DNA from: Hemileia vastatrix
Taxonomy: Eukaryota; Basidiomycota; Pucciniomycetes; Pucciniales; Zaghouaniaceae
DNA: 64,000 nt
NCBI GenBank assembly: GCA_030280995.1
Contig: JASXTE010000007.1
Coordinates: forward strand, 3,332,001 to 3,396,000
Direction: 5' to 3'
The notes under the pieces were generated by a model. It saw only the letters and a list, made by a program, of their open reading frames with translations, made no database searches and was not told the origin of the DNA. Positions 43,197 to 54,191 of the stretch are shown piece by piece. The position numbers and the translations under genes are program-made. Numbering within the stretch: position 1 is the first letter of the stretch; the number at the start of each line of letters is the position of its first letter.

Positions 43197-44148
43197 AATT
43201 ACCCCACATTCTACGCCCACTTTGGGGAAACACGCTAAAATAGGCAAGAGGTGCTTATTTAGTGTCCTAGCTTAATTAATAATGCATTGACCCTGTTTAT
43301 ATGCACTAATTTCATTAATAACCACACTCTTGGCGTCTTATTTCATCTCCACGTTTAAATTTGCCTAAATTTAGTCAAGGATTTACCCCTGCAAGCACCT
43401 TCAAAGGACTGCATGTAGTTACCCCATATCTCACGCTCTTTTTTGAATTTTTGGGTGGTTTCTCAGTCAATATTGGTCATTTTTGAATCAGAATTTCACA
43501 TAGTAAAATGTCAGGATTAGCCCCATAATTTCTACAGTGAATCCCCCTTATTATTAAGCTATTTTTAACCTTAAGAATTCCCTCTTTAGTCTTTTATATT
43601 ATTGTTTAATACACATATAATCTCTTTTTATCTTATTCTTTAATTTTGATGGATTTTCCTTATTATTACAGGATTTTGACGGTTGTTAATCTTCTAATTA
43701 TGTCATGGATTACTGGGGATTTTGATGGGCATGTCTATTAGTTGGTTTGAGGCATCATTAACTGTGTATTGGAGTGGTACATCAAGGGATTCATTGGGGA
43801 ACTCAGTGTGTATAAAAGGAGGAGGTTTTTGGGTCTTGTTTCTACATTCTTTATCATTACAATTTATACCATATAACCAAATCAATTGCAATACACATCA
43901 ATTGGTACTTTTATAAGTCTTTTGAGTAGGATCTGAATTATTAAACTCTATTTTTCTACCAACTAAACAGATTGTAAGCCATATATAAAAATTGTGAGAA
44001 TTATATTACTGAGACCTTTATTTTGAATTATATTTTAGTATTTGTTGGAGCTATACTACAGTATTCATATAGGACCATATAAATCTTCTAGACAAAGACT
44101 TTTCAAGCTAGTTCATGTCCTTTTAGTTGATCTTAGCCTGACATATTC

Positions 44149-44939
44149 CAGGGAGAGACATAAAGTAAGAAAAATTTGTGTAAGAGAAATAAGGAAGATA
44201 AAAATATGTCTGATAAAAAAATACCTGTATGAAAAATATTTTAAAACCATAAATGTGTTTTTATTTATTTCCAAAAAATTAAATAAAAATTCTTTTTTTT
44301 CCATCTTTTTTTTCATTTCATTTTCTTTTCTTTTTTATTCTTTTTTTCTTCTTTTTATTCATTTTATATTCATTTTTCATCATTTTATATTCATTTTTCA
44401 TCATTTTTTCATCATTTTTCATCATTTTTCATCATTTTTCATCATTTTTCATCATTTTTCATCATTTTTCATCATTTTTCATTCATTTTTCATCATTTTT
44501 CATCATTTTCCATCCTTAATCATCTTTTTCATCTTTTTTCATTTTTTTCATCTTTTTTATTCTTTTTTCATCTTCTTTCATATATTCCATATTTTCGTTT
44601 CTTTCAATCTTTTTAATCATTTTTCATTTTTTTCTTATTTTTTATTATTTTTTCTTTTTCTTTTTTTCTTTTTTTCATTTTTTTCATTTTTTTCATTTTT
44701 TCATTTTTTCATTTTTTTTCATTTTTTTTCATTTCTTTTTCATTTCTTCTTCTTTTTTTCTTTTTCATTTTTATCATTTTTATCATTTCATTTTATTCTT
44801 TCATTTTTCTTCTTTTTCATTTCATTTTTTTCAATTATTCAATTTTTTTTTATTCTTTTACCTTTTCTTCACTTGTTTTTATTTTTTTATTTTTTTCTGA
44901 TTTATTCTTTTTTTATTCTTTCTTTTACTTCTATTCTAT
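44149..44939. repeat. FB-E interior with an expanded (CATCATTTTT)n microsatellite
   Basis: After the foldback arm (44149-44270) comes a T-rich tract with about ten consecutive 'catcattttt' units (about 44392-44516), then degenerate 'cattttttt' units to about 44900. The 317-residue Phe/Ser/His frame across it is a translation of this repeat. Cv2 is inserted at its end, into 'ttctattctatt'. Confidence 0.85.
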
Positions 44940-45738
44940 TGCCAGCCAGGCTGCTAGACTTACCCAGTAAAAAAATTAATTATTTACTGGGATGAAGCCA
45001 CACCTTTTTTCTTATTTTCTTATTAATTATATTATATTTACTTTAAAATTACTTGTAATAAATTAACTAATTACAATGAGTAAATTTAAGTAAATATTTA
45101 AATTAACGTCCCTTATATTTTTATTCCCTAACACTGTGCTCAATGACAGGTTAAAAGAGATAAAAATATACTAATAATAAAATTGATAAAGATTCAAATT
45201 AGTTTATTTAAAATACTAAAATTATATTAAATCATAAACATTGGAAAAAATCAAATTGTTTTGTACTAAGTGTGACATTTAAAGTGAACTTTAAAAATAT
45301 ATATCAAATAAATTAATAAATATATTAAAATATGTTCTTGACACATCTTTTTAGTACTCTCTGTTATTTGGAATCTCTTTTTTTTGGAGTATCGTTTCTC
45401 TCAGACCCTTGTATGTAGTCTTCTTAACTCTTTGTGCTCTCTCTCATTTTTGCCTATAAAAGGCCTTCCACTTTGTGCTGTTTTTATTCATTACTTATCA
45501 CTTACAGATTTATATATAACAAAAATGATTTTTCATTACTACTACTTCTGCTTTAGTACTTACATTTACATGAATCTAAATCCCATAAGTAATAATAATA
45601 TTATTACTTTACCTTCTAATTGAGTAATAGATCATAAAAGATAAAAACTATGTACTTATTTTGAAATCCTTGATTTATCCACCTTCTCCGCTGTTTGGAC
45701 TGCCATAAGCTCTTCTAGACCATTAGGACCCCTTGACA
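44940..45738 (+). repeat. Cv2 5' LTR (799 bp)
   Basis: Starts TGCCAGCCAGG and ends CCCCTTGACA. TATA 'tataaaa' at about 45455-45461. Same family as 1-578. Confidence 0.9.
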
Positions 45739-46258
45739 GTTAGGAGCCTTTCCAAATAGTCGTCGACACATTGTTATATTGATGCTGGCAACTGAGGGAC
45801 CTTTGACTACATGGACCAATAAGGACTTTTGGACAACTGAAAAACGACTAATTTCATCAATCATGTAACTTACCTTTTTTTTGGTGACTGGTAATTGAAC
45901 CTTGCCCCAAATCTAAGGTTTATATAGGTGTTTTTGTCATATATATATGTAGTGACTATACCAGTCACTATCTGTAGGTCTCACTCTGCTTATTTCATCT
46001 TTCATGTATATCTTTTTACTCAGCACTCTGTAGTGGAATTAATTTGTTCACCTTATAGAGATAGGTGCCTGGTAAATAATAATAAAAAATTTAATTTTTC
46101 CTAGTTGACCAAAATAGAGGAATACTGTTATTAGTCCTAGAAGTAATAAAATTATTTTTTAAGCATTTCAGTTGACATTTGTCCTGATAATTAAAATTTT
46201 ATTTTATTTTTTCAGTTGACAATTGTCCTGGAAGTGAAATAATAAATATATAAAGTAT
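45739..46258 (+). other. Cv2 untranslated leader, first part
   Basis: It follows the 5' LTR with 'ttaggagcctttcc', the expected primer-binding position. No long frame. At 46169-46186 and 46213-46230 are two short hairpins of the type CAGTTGACA-TT-TGTCCTG, the start of a series continued at 55380-55700. Confidence 0.6.
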
Positions 46259-46517
46259 CACCACACAATATGGGAAGAGTACTTGCTAGAAAGTCCACAA
46301 ATTTGGACCCAAACTCACCACAGATTGAACACACATTGAGCTATTGATAAAGGAACCATCAAATTAGGGATGAACACCACTCAGCAGAAAAGTTTTAGGT
46401 GGGTGTTCAAGTAGAGTTCAGTATGGGTTCAGTATAAGTTCAGTCTGAGTTCCATCTGAGTTCCATCTGAGTTCAGGTTGAGGACTTTCTAGCAAGTCCA
46501 CCCCCTATATTGCATAT

Positions 46518-47695
46518 TGTCAGTATATTCTAGTATGTAAGTATGATATAATAGTGTTATTTTATGGTCCTACTACTTATTTATAAAAGATTTAGTGATT
46601 AAACCTCAGGGGAAGACTAATAGAATAGTTATACTCAAATAAAAATCACAATACTTGGATTTAAATGCGTGCTAGTGGTGGAAAATAGAAGAATAAAATA
46701 TAGTTATAGCTTATTATAAAGATAATATCAATTTATAAGGGCTTTATAATATATTTCTGATTGCTAATAATTGTATTATAGTGTTTGGTTGAAGTGTAGT
46801 AATTGAATGATGATAATAAACCGTCAAAATCCCTCCTTACTTATACCCAAATCCACTGGAGTGCACAGACCTTCAATCCAGATGATGTCACTGCTATCCC
46901 CGGCAATTACAGCACTGTGAGGGCCCATCACCTCCCCATGGCGTCCACTTCAAGCAGTTTCAACACCCAGACCTCCAGTAAGGACCCTCCATCACTATTA
47001 ATAATAACACAGAGTCATACCATAAATAGAAAACCCAGATAAAAGCGGATACCATAAAGAAACAGGTAAAATAAATGATCAAAAAGAGATTTAATGAAAC
47101 TAAAAGCATATAAAGGAAAGAAATAAAATGTCCAAGCCCCCAATAACATCCCCAAGCATCCACATTAACCCAAAAACATCTTTCCAACCCATAAATCCGT
47201 GAATAACCATCCAAGGAAGTAATTTTAGTTGTCCAAACTGGGTGTATGCGCCTGATATAGGTGTCTATGCTTCTGTAGGCGTTGTGAGTCCACTGATTTC
47301 GTCCATATGACCTAAAATAAGCAGAAAAACAAAGGTTATAGGCTATTAAGGGGCTAAAACCCACTTATATACCTAAATATACATAATATACTGCATATTT
47401 CACTGAATATGAGATTTATGTATACATATAAGCTTATGTATGTCAATAATTACTTCATATCACTTAAGATAAGTATATTATGACTCCATTAACACCTTAA
47501 TAAGTATTATTAGGCCATGGATAAGCTATTTAAACTATTATAAATTATATAATAGAATAATAATTATATATATATATAATAAAATAATATATATTATTAT
47601 TTTAACCTTATTTTTAAGATATAAGCTTAATCTAGTTAAGGTTATCTTATTTTAAGCATAAGAAATACTCAGTCCTAAGGATATTTAGGCTGACA
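46518..47695 (-). repeat. Cv1 3' LTR (1178 bp)
   Basis: TGTCAG ... CTGACA ends. It contains on minus an uninterrupted 134-residue frame (46960-47364) that is also open in the other LTR. The frame has no recognised domain and is more likely chance or an upstream frame in the transcript leader than a protein gene. Confidence 0.95.
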
Positions 47696-47812
47696 CTCCC
47701 TCACCCCAAAAAAAACAATAAAAAAAAATGTTAAGACATTGTAATTAATCTTAAGGAATGAAATAATAAAATAAAAAATAATTTTTATAATACATATACT
47801 GAATGAACAGTA

Positions 47813-48505
47813 TTATTTAGATTTAAATTTTTTCAAGAGATTTTTAAGATCAGAGATTTCATTTTCTGGAATCCACTGGTCATATTCACTTGATTTATTT
47901 TTAAATCTTAATAGATACTCAACTCCCTTTTCTTTTGTAAGGTGTCTCTTTTTAAGTATCTTTTCAATTTCTGCTTTTTCCACTATTTCTTCAGGTTGCT
48001 GTTTATGCCTTCCTGATCTTCTTGGAAAGAGAGCAGTATCATTAGAATGGTATGGTTTTATAAGAGAAATAGGAAATACTGGATGTTTTCTATCATAAGG
48101 TGCATATAGAATAACCTCAACAGCATTATTACCAAGCATCTTTTTAACTACAAATGGTCCAATGAATGGATCCTTCAATTTAACATTACCATTTAAATTG
48201 AAATGTAGCGTTGAAATAAGGACTTCATCACCCTCTTTGAACATTTGTTCTTTATGGGCTTTATCCCATCTTTTCTTTTCATACTCAAAAGCCTTATTTA
48301 TACATTCTTGAGCATGTTTTCTGCATAATTCCTGCATCTGAAGAAAAGATTTAGTACCTGGATGAATATCCAATCTAGGTAACTTATTAAGAGTTTTAGC
48401 AGGGGTATTAGGTACATAACCCAACCATAACTCAAATGGCTTTTTTCCAGTGACAGAATGTACTGTACTATTATATGCAAATTCTAAACCTGGGATAAGG
48501 GTTAC
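47813..48505 (-). CDS. Cv1 integrase C-terminus and chromodomain
   Basis: In frame with the 1402-residue pol frame and separated from it only by the TAG at 48506-48508. It contains the integrase C-terminal region (Phe-Asn-Leu-Asn-Gly-Asn ... Lys-Asp-Pro-Phe-Ile-Gly-Pro-Phe) and a chromodomain at about 47985-47820 (Glu-Tyr-Leu-Leu-Arg-Phe-Lys-Asn ... Gln-Trp-Ile-Pro-Glu-Asn-Glu-Ile). In chromoviruses this domain directs integration to heterochromatin, consistent with the nested landscape. The first Met inside it is at 48424, but it is best read as the tail of the polyprotein. Confidence 0.9.
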   Translation of the reverse strand, partial: VTLIPGLEFAYNSTVHSVTGKKPFELWLGYVPNTPAKTLNKLPRLDIHPGTKSFLQMQELCRKHAQECINKAFEYEKKRWDKAHKEQMFKEGDEVLISTLHFNLNGNVKLKDPFIGPFVVKKMLGNNAVEVILYAPYDRKHPVFPISLIKPYHSNDTALFPRRSGRHKQQPEEIVEKAEIEKILKKRHLTKEKGVEYLLRFKNKSSEYDQWIPENEISDLKNLLKKFKSK

Positions 48506-51500
48506 CTAATCATGCGTGAATTTGTCATTGTCTTTAAAATTAAGACCAAAAGCACAGTATCTTCTTATCATATCTTCTAAGGTTTGTATCATTCTTTCTG
48601 CTAGCCCATCAGTTTGTGGATGGTGTGCTGTAGAAAGTTTTAATTGACACCCTGAAACATCCATAAGTGACGTCCAGAACTCAGAAGTAAATTTAGGATC
48701 TCTGTCAGAAACTACTGCTTTGGGGAAACCTGCTGTATTTAACATTTGTGTCCACCATAAAAAAGCTAAGTCCTTTGCAGAAACCTCTTTGTGGGTAGGA
48801 ATAAATTTACACATCTTTGTAAATCTATCTACAATTACCCAGCAGGAGTTATAACTTTTATGCCCTGCTATTGGCAAACCTGTTACAAAGTCCATGTTAA
48901 TGATTTCCCATGGAGCTTTTGGTTGCTCAATTTGTTGTAATAAACCAGCTCTTTTTCCTGTTAATCTTTTAGATTTTTGACAAGAATCACATGTTTCAAC
49001 ATATTTCTGAACATCCTCAGACATGTTAATCCACCAAGCTGTGTTTTTTACTCTGGTTAATGTTTTATGGTAGTCAAAATGACCTGCTAATATATCATCA
49101 TGACATATACTTAACATTAACTCCTTCATTGAAGGGGGAATTACAATTACATTACTTAATTTTTTCCTGTAATATATAAAACCATCCTCAATGGAAAATT
49201 TTCCTTTCTCTAATGCCTCTTTATACTTATTTGGTAATGTTTTTATTAAAACATTCATTGAAGCATTAGATGGATCATTTAATATTGTAGTTAATTTACT
49301 TAAGTCAGGATCTGAATTATAATTATCAAGAATTGATTGCATAAATTCATCCTCAAGATCTACAATATAAATGCCATAAATGTTAATAATCTCTGACTCA
49401 GGAACATAAGCAGGATTATCATCATTATTAGGCAGAGGTACTCTAGATAACAGATCTACATTAGAGTGCAAGGTTCCTGCTCTATGTGTAATAGTCATCC
49501 GTCCTCTGTATTCTTGTACAGCTAATTGCCATCTAAACATGTGTCTATTAGGAGTTTTCATGTTTAAGAGTGACTTAACTGCACTACAGTCAGTTATTAA
49601 CTCAAATTTTTGGTCTTCAAGGTAATAATGTAGCTTTTCAAGAGCCCATACTACTGCCAAACATTCAAGTTGAGTAGCACCATATTTTAATTCACCACTT
49701 CTCAGAGTACGTGAAATATAGCAGATTACTACTTCTGACATTTTACCTTCAATAAGTTGTTTTTGATGCAAAGCAGCACCCAGTCCAATAAAACTTGCAT
49801 CTGTATATAATACAAAAGGTAATTGGAAATCTGGTAATCCCAAGATAGGAGCTGTCATTAAACATTCTTTCAACTTATTAAAAGCTTGTTGTCTTTCATT
49901 ATTCCAAATGAATGCTTCTGATTTCTTTATCAGTGTGGTCAGTGGTGCAGCAATTGATTGGTAGTTTTTTATATATTGTCTATAATAACCACACATTCCA
50001 AGAAAAGATTGTACATCCTTCACATTTTGAGGAATGCCAATATTCTTTATTGCAGCCACTTTATTTTGGTCTACACATATTTGTAAGCCAGATACAATAT
50101 GACCAAGCACATTTAAAGATTCAAACCCAAATTTACATTTTTTCAATGCAAGGGTCATTTTTATTTCATCCATTTTCTGAAATACTTTCCTTAAATGGAT
50201 TAAGTGTTCATCAAAATTTTTAGAGAACACTATGATGTCATCAATGTATACCATTAACCATCCCTCAATCATTTCATTATGGAATGTTATATCCATTAAC
50301 TTTTGAAATACTGATGGAGCATTCTTTGGTCCAAATGGCATTCTGACATACTTATAAATTCCCATGTGTGTTGTTATCAACAAAAAGTTCTGTGAATTCT
50401 TTTCAACAGGAATTTGATGGTACCCTTTATTTCCATCTAGGCAACTTATATATTTAGCACCTTTAAGGGTAGCATGTATAGAGGCAATCCTTGGCAAGGG
50501 ATAAATATCATCTACTGTAAATGTATTTAATGCTCTATAATCACCGCACAGTCTTGCTTTATCTTGTTCATAAGAAATCAGCACTGGTGATATTACACAA
50601 TATTTTGGTGTAGTTTCAACCTTCTCAAGAATGTTCATTTTTAATAACATCTTAATATTATCCTCTATGTCTTTCCTCTTCATTGGTGAAGCAGGGTATG
50701 GTTTCTTTTTAAGACTAGCAGGAATATTATCCATATCACAGGTTAAACTAATTTTCATTTCATGTTCTTTTACAAGGCCAAGTTCATTTGTACCATGTGC
50801 AAAAGCCATTGGAAAAGCTTTAATCAATTCCAAAATATTATTTTTCTCAGTTTCACTTATCTGAGTGCCAAATGATGCTTTTGAAATTTCTGTTTCCAGA
50901 AGTTCCAACTCATTGGATTCTCTTCCTTTAGACGGGGAATTTGTTACTGACTCAATGTGTAAGACAGTGTTAAAAGAATTTATTTTAAATTTCCTTTTAC
51001 CATTCATGCCAATTGTAAAATTGTTATTAGCAGGGTCTAATTTTACACCAAATTTAGTCAGAATATCATTTCCAATGATAAAACAGTTACTACAATTTGT
51101 ATTATCCATTACTACAAAGTCACAAGTTACCCTTACATAACCATGTTGGTGTTTAAAGAAAACAGCAGCTTTGTATTTACCAATGGGGTGTAGTACTGAT
51201 CCAAAACCTCTCCAATTTTTATTCTGAAGTGGTTCAAGCTTAAACTTATATTCACTATCAATTTTCTGTAATGTATTAGTGGAAAAAACTGAACCAGAAG
51301 CTCCTGTGTCCAATACTATATTAACATTTTCACCAGAAATGATAGCTGGAACCGTGATAGGTGTCATTCTAAAGTTATCAGCTTGTATATCCTTAATGAT
51401 TTCAGAATCCTCAAAATTCATTAAAGATTCATTTGAGTCCATATTTAATATTGGATTTTCAAAGATGGACAAATTATCTTCCAACATACAGACTTCATTT

Positions 51501-52714
51501 TCATCACTATATGAGATATTGCTGTCATAATCACTTGATTCTTTACTTTTTTCAGTTTCAGTTTCAGATTCACGTTGATTTTCAACAATATTTATGTTTT
51601 TCTCACATTTGTGACCTTTGACCCAAGGTTTGTTACACTTATAACAAGTATTTGTTTCATACTTTTTAGGTACTACAGGTGCAGTAGGTTTTTTCTGCTT
51701 CTCCTGAAGTGTTTTTGAATTCTGAGTTTTTACAGGTTCAACATTTTGCTTATAAGTGGAATACCTTGATTCATACTTATGGTTTAATAATATTTCATTG
51801 CAAATATTAATAAAGTCAGAATATTCAGTAACATTTAATGTTCTAGCTACAACAATGTCTCTGACAGATATAGGTAATTTGTATATTATCTTTTCTTTCC
51901 ATAAGTTAAAATCCATATGAGGCTCAATGGCTTTTAATATTTTGTTTAAATTCATTAAAAATACCATAGGTTTGTCACCATTCAACGGATTATACCTAGT
52001 CTTCTCATACAGTCTTTGCTGAGTAAGCCTGAATTTAGAACCTCCAAATTGTTTTTCAATAAGTTGTTTCCATTCAGCCCAAGAGTAGTCTCTACCCTCA
52101 CTTAAGACAGCTTCAAACCATAATAAAGCAACATCCTTAAATAAAGAAATTAATTTTGATGTTATCTCTTCATCTGGTAACTTATATGAGAATTTCAAGT
52201 TGTCAATTCTTTGAATAAAATGTTGCCAATCAGAGCTGGCTTCCCCATCATAAGTTGGGTACTGATCTATTTTAGGCCAGTTCTTCTGATTGGATTTTAT
52301 CTCACTAATCTTAGGTAAATTCAACAACTCATTCACTTTTGATAAATGGTCTTGTATTTCTTCCTGCACGGATTTGTGACTTATATTTTCAGATTTGACA
52401 CTACCACCAGATGGTTTTAATTGTGGTGGTACAGGGAAGGAATGAGAATCACTTTTGCCAATGAAAGGATTATTATTATATTGATTATACTTATGATTAT
52501 CCTGGTTCATCAGTAGATTGGCAGTTTCAATCTCAACTTTAGTTAATCTTTTTAGCAGCTCAGAGACACTTTGATTTGTCTGTGCAAAAGATAACTTTGT
52601 TCTTGATTCAGTCTTTAATAAGTGTGTTTCATATAATTTTTCTAACTCACAAAATTTGTTTGAAAGGTCATTATATTTATTACTCAATGAATCATATTTA
52701 AGAGTTAGAGACAA
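48506..52714 (-). CDS. Cv1 gag (C-terminal part)-pol polyprotein
   Basis: An open frame of 1402 residues. In order: coiled coil (52700-52500), capsid-like segment (52280-52000, Trp-Gln-His-Phe-Ile ... Trp-Lys-Gln-Leu-Ile), and a zinc knuckle at about 51640-51600 spaced C-x2-C-x7-H-x-C. Protease has Asp-Thr-Gly-Ala-Ser (about 51310). RT has Gly-Asp-Tyr-Arg-Ala-Leu-Asn (about 50545) and Tyr-Ile-Asp-Asp (about 50245). RNase H has Tyr-Thr-Asp-Ala-Ser (about 49800). The integrase zinc finger is at 49090-48960 and its DDE core has Asn-Met-Asp-Phe (48895), Ser-Asp-Arg-Asp-Pro (48700) and Leu-Ala-Glu-Arg (48600). All catalytic residues are intact. It ends at a TAG where Cv3 has Trp (His-Asp-Trp), a single G-to-A change. 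Confidence 0.95.
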   Translation of the reverse strand: MSLTLKYDSLSNKYNDLSNKFCELEKLYETHLLKTESRTKLSFAQTNQSVSELLKRLTKVEIETANLLMNQDNHKYNQYNNNPFIGKSDSHSFPVPPQLKPSGGSVKSENISHKSVQEEIQDHLSKVNELLNLPKISEIKSNQKNWPKIDQYPTYDGEASSDWQHFIQRIDNLKFSYKLPDEEITSKLISLFKDVALLWFEAVLSEGRDYSWAEWKQLIEKQFGGSKFRLTQQRLYEKTRYNPLNGDKPMVFLMNLNKILKAIEPHMDFNLWKEKIIYKLPISVRDIVVARTLNVTEYSDFINICNEILLNHKYESRYSTYKQNVEPVKTQNSKTLQEKQKKPTAPVVPKKYETNTCYKCNKPWVKGHKCEKNINIVENQRESETETEKSKESSDYDSNISYSDENEVCMLEDNLSIFENPILNMDSNESLMNFEDSEIIKDIQADNFRMTPITVPAIISGENVNIVLDTGASGSVFSTNTLQKIDSEYKFKLEPLQNKNWRGFGSVLHPIGKYKAAVFFKHQHGYVRVTCDFVVMDNTNCSNCFIIGNDILTKFGVKLDPANNNFTIGMNGKRKFKINSFNTVLHIESVTNSPSKGRESNELELLETEISKASFGTQISETEKNNILELIKAFPMAFAHGTNELGLVKEHEMKISLTCDMDNIPASLKKKPYPASPMKRKDIEDNIKMLLKMNILEKVETTPKYCVISPVLISYEQDKARLCGDYRALNTFTVDDIYPLPRIASIHATLKGAKYISCLDGNKGYHQIPVEKNSQNFLLITTHMGIYKYVRMPFGPKNAPSVFQKLMDITFHNEMIEGWLMVYIDDIIVFSKNFDEHLIHLRKVFQKMDEIKMTLALKKCKFGFESLNVLGHIVSGLQICVDQNKVAAIKNIGIPQNVKDVQSFLGMCGYYRQYIKNYQSIAAPLTTLIKKSEAFIWNNERQQAFNKLKECLMTAPILGLPDFQLPFVLYTDASFIGLGAALHQKQLIEGKMSEVVICYISRTLRSGELKYGATQLECLAVVWALEKLHYYLEDQKFELITDCSAVKSLLNMKTPNRHMFRWQLAVQEYRGRMTITHRAGTLHSNVDLLSRVPLPNNDDNPAYVPESEIINIYGIYIVDLEDEFMQSILDNYNSDPDLSKLTTILNDPSNASMNVLIKTLPNKYKEALEKGKFSIEDGFIYYRKKLSNVIVIPPSMKELMLSICHDDILAGHFDYHKTLTRVKNTAWWINMSEDVQKYVETCDSCQKSKRLTGKRAGLLQQIEQPKAPWEIINMDFVTGLPIAGHKSYNSCWVIVDRFTKMCKFIPTHKEVSAKDLAFLWWTQMLNTAGFPKAVVSDRDPKFTSEFWTSLMDVSGCQLKLSTAHHPQTDGLAERMIQTLEDMIRRYCAFGLNFKDNDKFTHD

Positions 52715-52747
52715 ATGTTCTTTCTCTAATTCTTTATTACGTGTTGC

Positions 52748-53680
52748 TTATTGAGAAATGTTCAATGTTAAGGATGAAATTGTATCACTAGTGAGTTTAA
52801 CTGTCTGTTCCTCACAATCAGTCATTCTATTCCACAATGCTGAAACAATTCTATGGACAGTTGGATTATTGTTAAAATATTCCATGTCCTCCTTTTCAAT
52901 TCTCTCACTCTCCTGTGAACTTCTCATTTCACTAGTAGGTGGTTGCAACTGAGGATTAACTGTATTATCATTGTATATAGTACTGTTATTATGGACAAAA
53001 GACAAGTCAGGTGTATCTACTCTAAAACCTAAATTTCTTAAATCCTCCTCTATTTGTTGTACAGATTTAACATCAATATAATTACCTATATTGTAATTAT
53101 CAGTATTATGTCTAATCTGAGAGGGTAAGTTACTTACAAAGGGATGGTTGCCAGTCCTGATTTTTGGCGCTTTTTTCCCTTGTAAGGGTGAGCTGAGGAA
53201 GTCAGATGAGGGGGCGGATCCCTGTTGCAACTGTGGCTTGTCCACTGTTGGTGAAACCAGTCCCATTTCCATTTTTCTACCAGGATTTTCTCCTGGGAGT
53301 GAGTGGACCCTCCTTGGGTAGGGGGTTGCTGATTTGATTGACTGGGCTGGCCTCCCTTTAATTCTGCCATTGCCTGATTCATCTGCTGAAATCCTACCTT
53401 GCAATTGTTTTGCAACTACTCTACTTCTTTGAACATGAGAGATTTTGATTCCTCCAACTTCAGAACCTGTTTGGCCAGGTGGGACAGTTGATCCTGAAGA
53501 GGAGGAGACGTCTTTTTTATAGTTATCTTTTTTAAGTGGGCGTCCTTTTCCTCTATACTCATGCTTTCTGGCTGGGGGTACTGTTGTCCCTCCATGGTGA
53601 TGTCCTGGAAAGTTTTTGTTAGCTTTAGACCTGGTATTATAAGCAGGCTGTTCACTTACACTATCCTGGGGAGCACTCAT
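52748..53680 (-). CDS. Cv1 gag N-terminal ORF (310 residues)
   Basis: It starts Met-Ser-Ala-Pro-Gln-Asp at 53680 and stays in the same frame as pol, from which it is separated by a TAA at 52748-52750. Cv3 reads through at that place, so the stop is private to Cv1. Between about 53600 and 53134 the protein homologous to Cv3's 180-residue ORF is found in another frame (53655-53134), because Cv1 has CCCCC where Cv3 has CCCC near 53578. So the middle of this 310-residue frame is partly an out-of-frame reading. The last ~90 residues (Asp-Leu-Arg-Asn-Leu-Gly-Phe ... His-Arg-Ile-Val-Ser-Ala-Leu-Trp) are genuine gag. Confidence 0.75.
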   Translation of the reverse strand: MSAPQDSVSEQPAYNTRSKANKNFPGHHHGGTTVPPARKHEYRGKGRPLKKDNYKKDVSSSSGSTVPPGQTGSEVGGIKISHVQRSRVVAKQLQGRISADESGNGRIKGRPAQSIKSATPYPRRVHSLPGENPGRKMEMGLVSPTVDKPQLQQGSAPSSDFLSSPLQGKKAPKIRTGNHPFVSNLPSQIRHNTDNYNIGNYIDVKSVQQIEEDLRNLGFRVDTPDLSFVHNNSTIYNDNTVNPQLQPPTSEMRSSQESERIEKEDMEYFNNNPTVHRIVSALWNRMTDCEEQTVKLTSDTISSLTLNISQ

Positions 53681-54191
53681 ATTGTTCAGAATAACAATAT
53701 TTTACGTCTACAAAAGGAAAAAACTCTATGGAATTAGTAGACAAAAGATATTAGTAATTATATTACTAATAAAAAAGCAATGGAGCTTACCCTGAATTTA
53801 TATCTTTATTTATTTAAATAAAATATAAGAAAAATTTGAAAAAATCTGTTAAAAATATAATAATAAGTTTAACTAGACCTCTATAAGGGTGAATAATTAG
53901 CTTACCAAGCTTTAGCCAAATACCAATTTAATTGGGTGTTATATTGGTGTCCAAATACCAAGTGAAATTGGGTTTATATTGGGTACAGTTACTACTGCAA
54001 ATATTTGATTTTTATGGTAAAAAATTAGTAAAATTATTATAAGGGTTCTTTTCCGCAATCAATGAGTTATGATGACCCACTAATATGCAGCAGACCCAAA
54101 TATTTGGTTAATTTTGAGTTGTACTAAGGTAAAAATCACGTCCCAAGGCTTATACTAAAGAATAAGTAAAATATAAGGAAAGACCCCCAAT
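53681..54191 (-). other. Cv1 untranslated leader
   Basis: AT-rich sequence between the 5' LTR and the gag start. The primer-binding zone is next to the LTR. No other structure was noted except two 'taccaaatttaattggg'-type repeats at about 53920-53975. Confidence 0.6.

Larger units (their letters stand above)
35118..44143 (+). mobile_element. S4: solo LTR (about 1.5 kb), split by Cv4
   Basis: It starts TGTCAGCCTGT at 35118 and ends TAGCCTGACA at 44143, with a perfect TATTC duplication (35113-35117, 44144-44148). Its own sequence is 35118-35677 plus 43197-44143. A TATA box 'tataaaa' lies at 43811-43817, near the end as expected for the U3/R border. No internal region was found, so it is a solo LTR of another family. 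Confidence 0.85.

Noticed and set aside
44042..44995. A 317-residue open frame rich in Phe, Ser and His.
   Set aside because: It is a translation of the (CATCATTTTT)n and 'cattttttt' tract in FB-E. There is no start context, no domain, and it runs into the Cv2 LTR.
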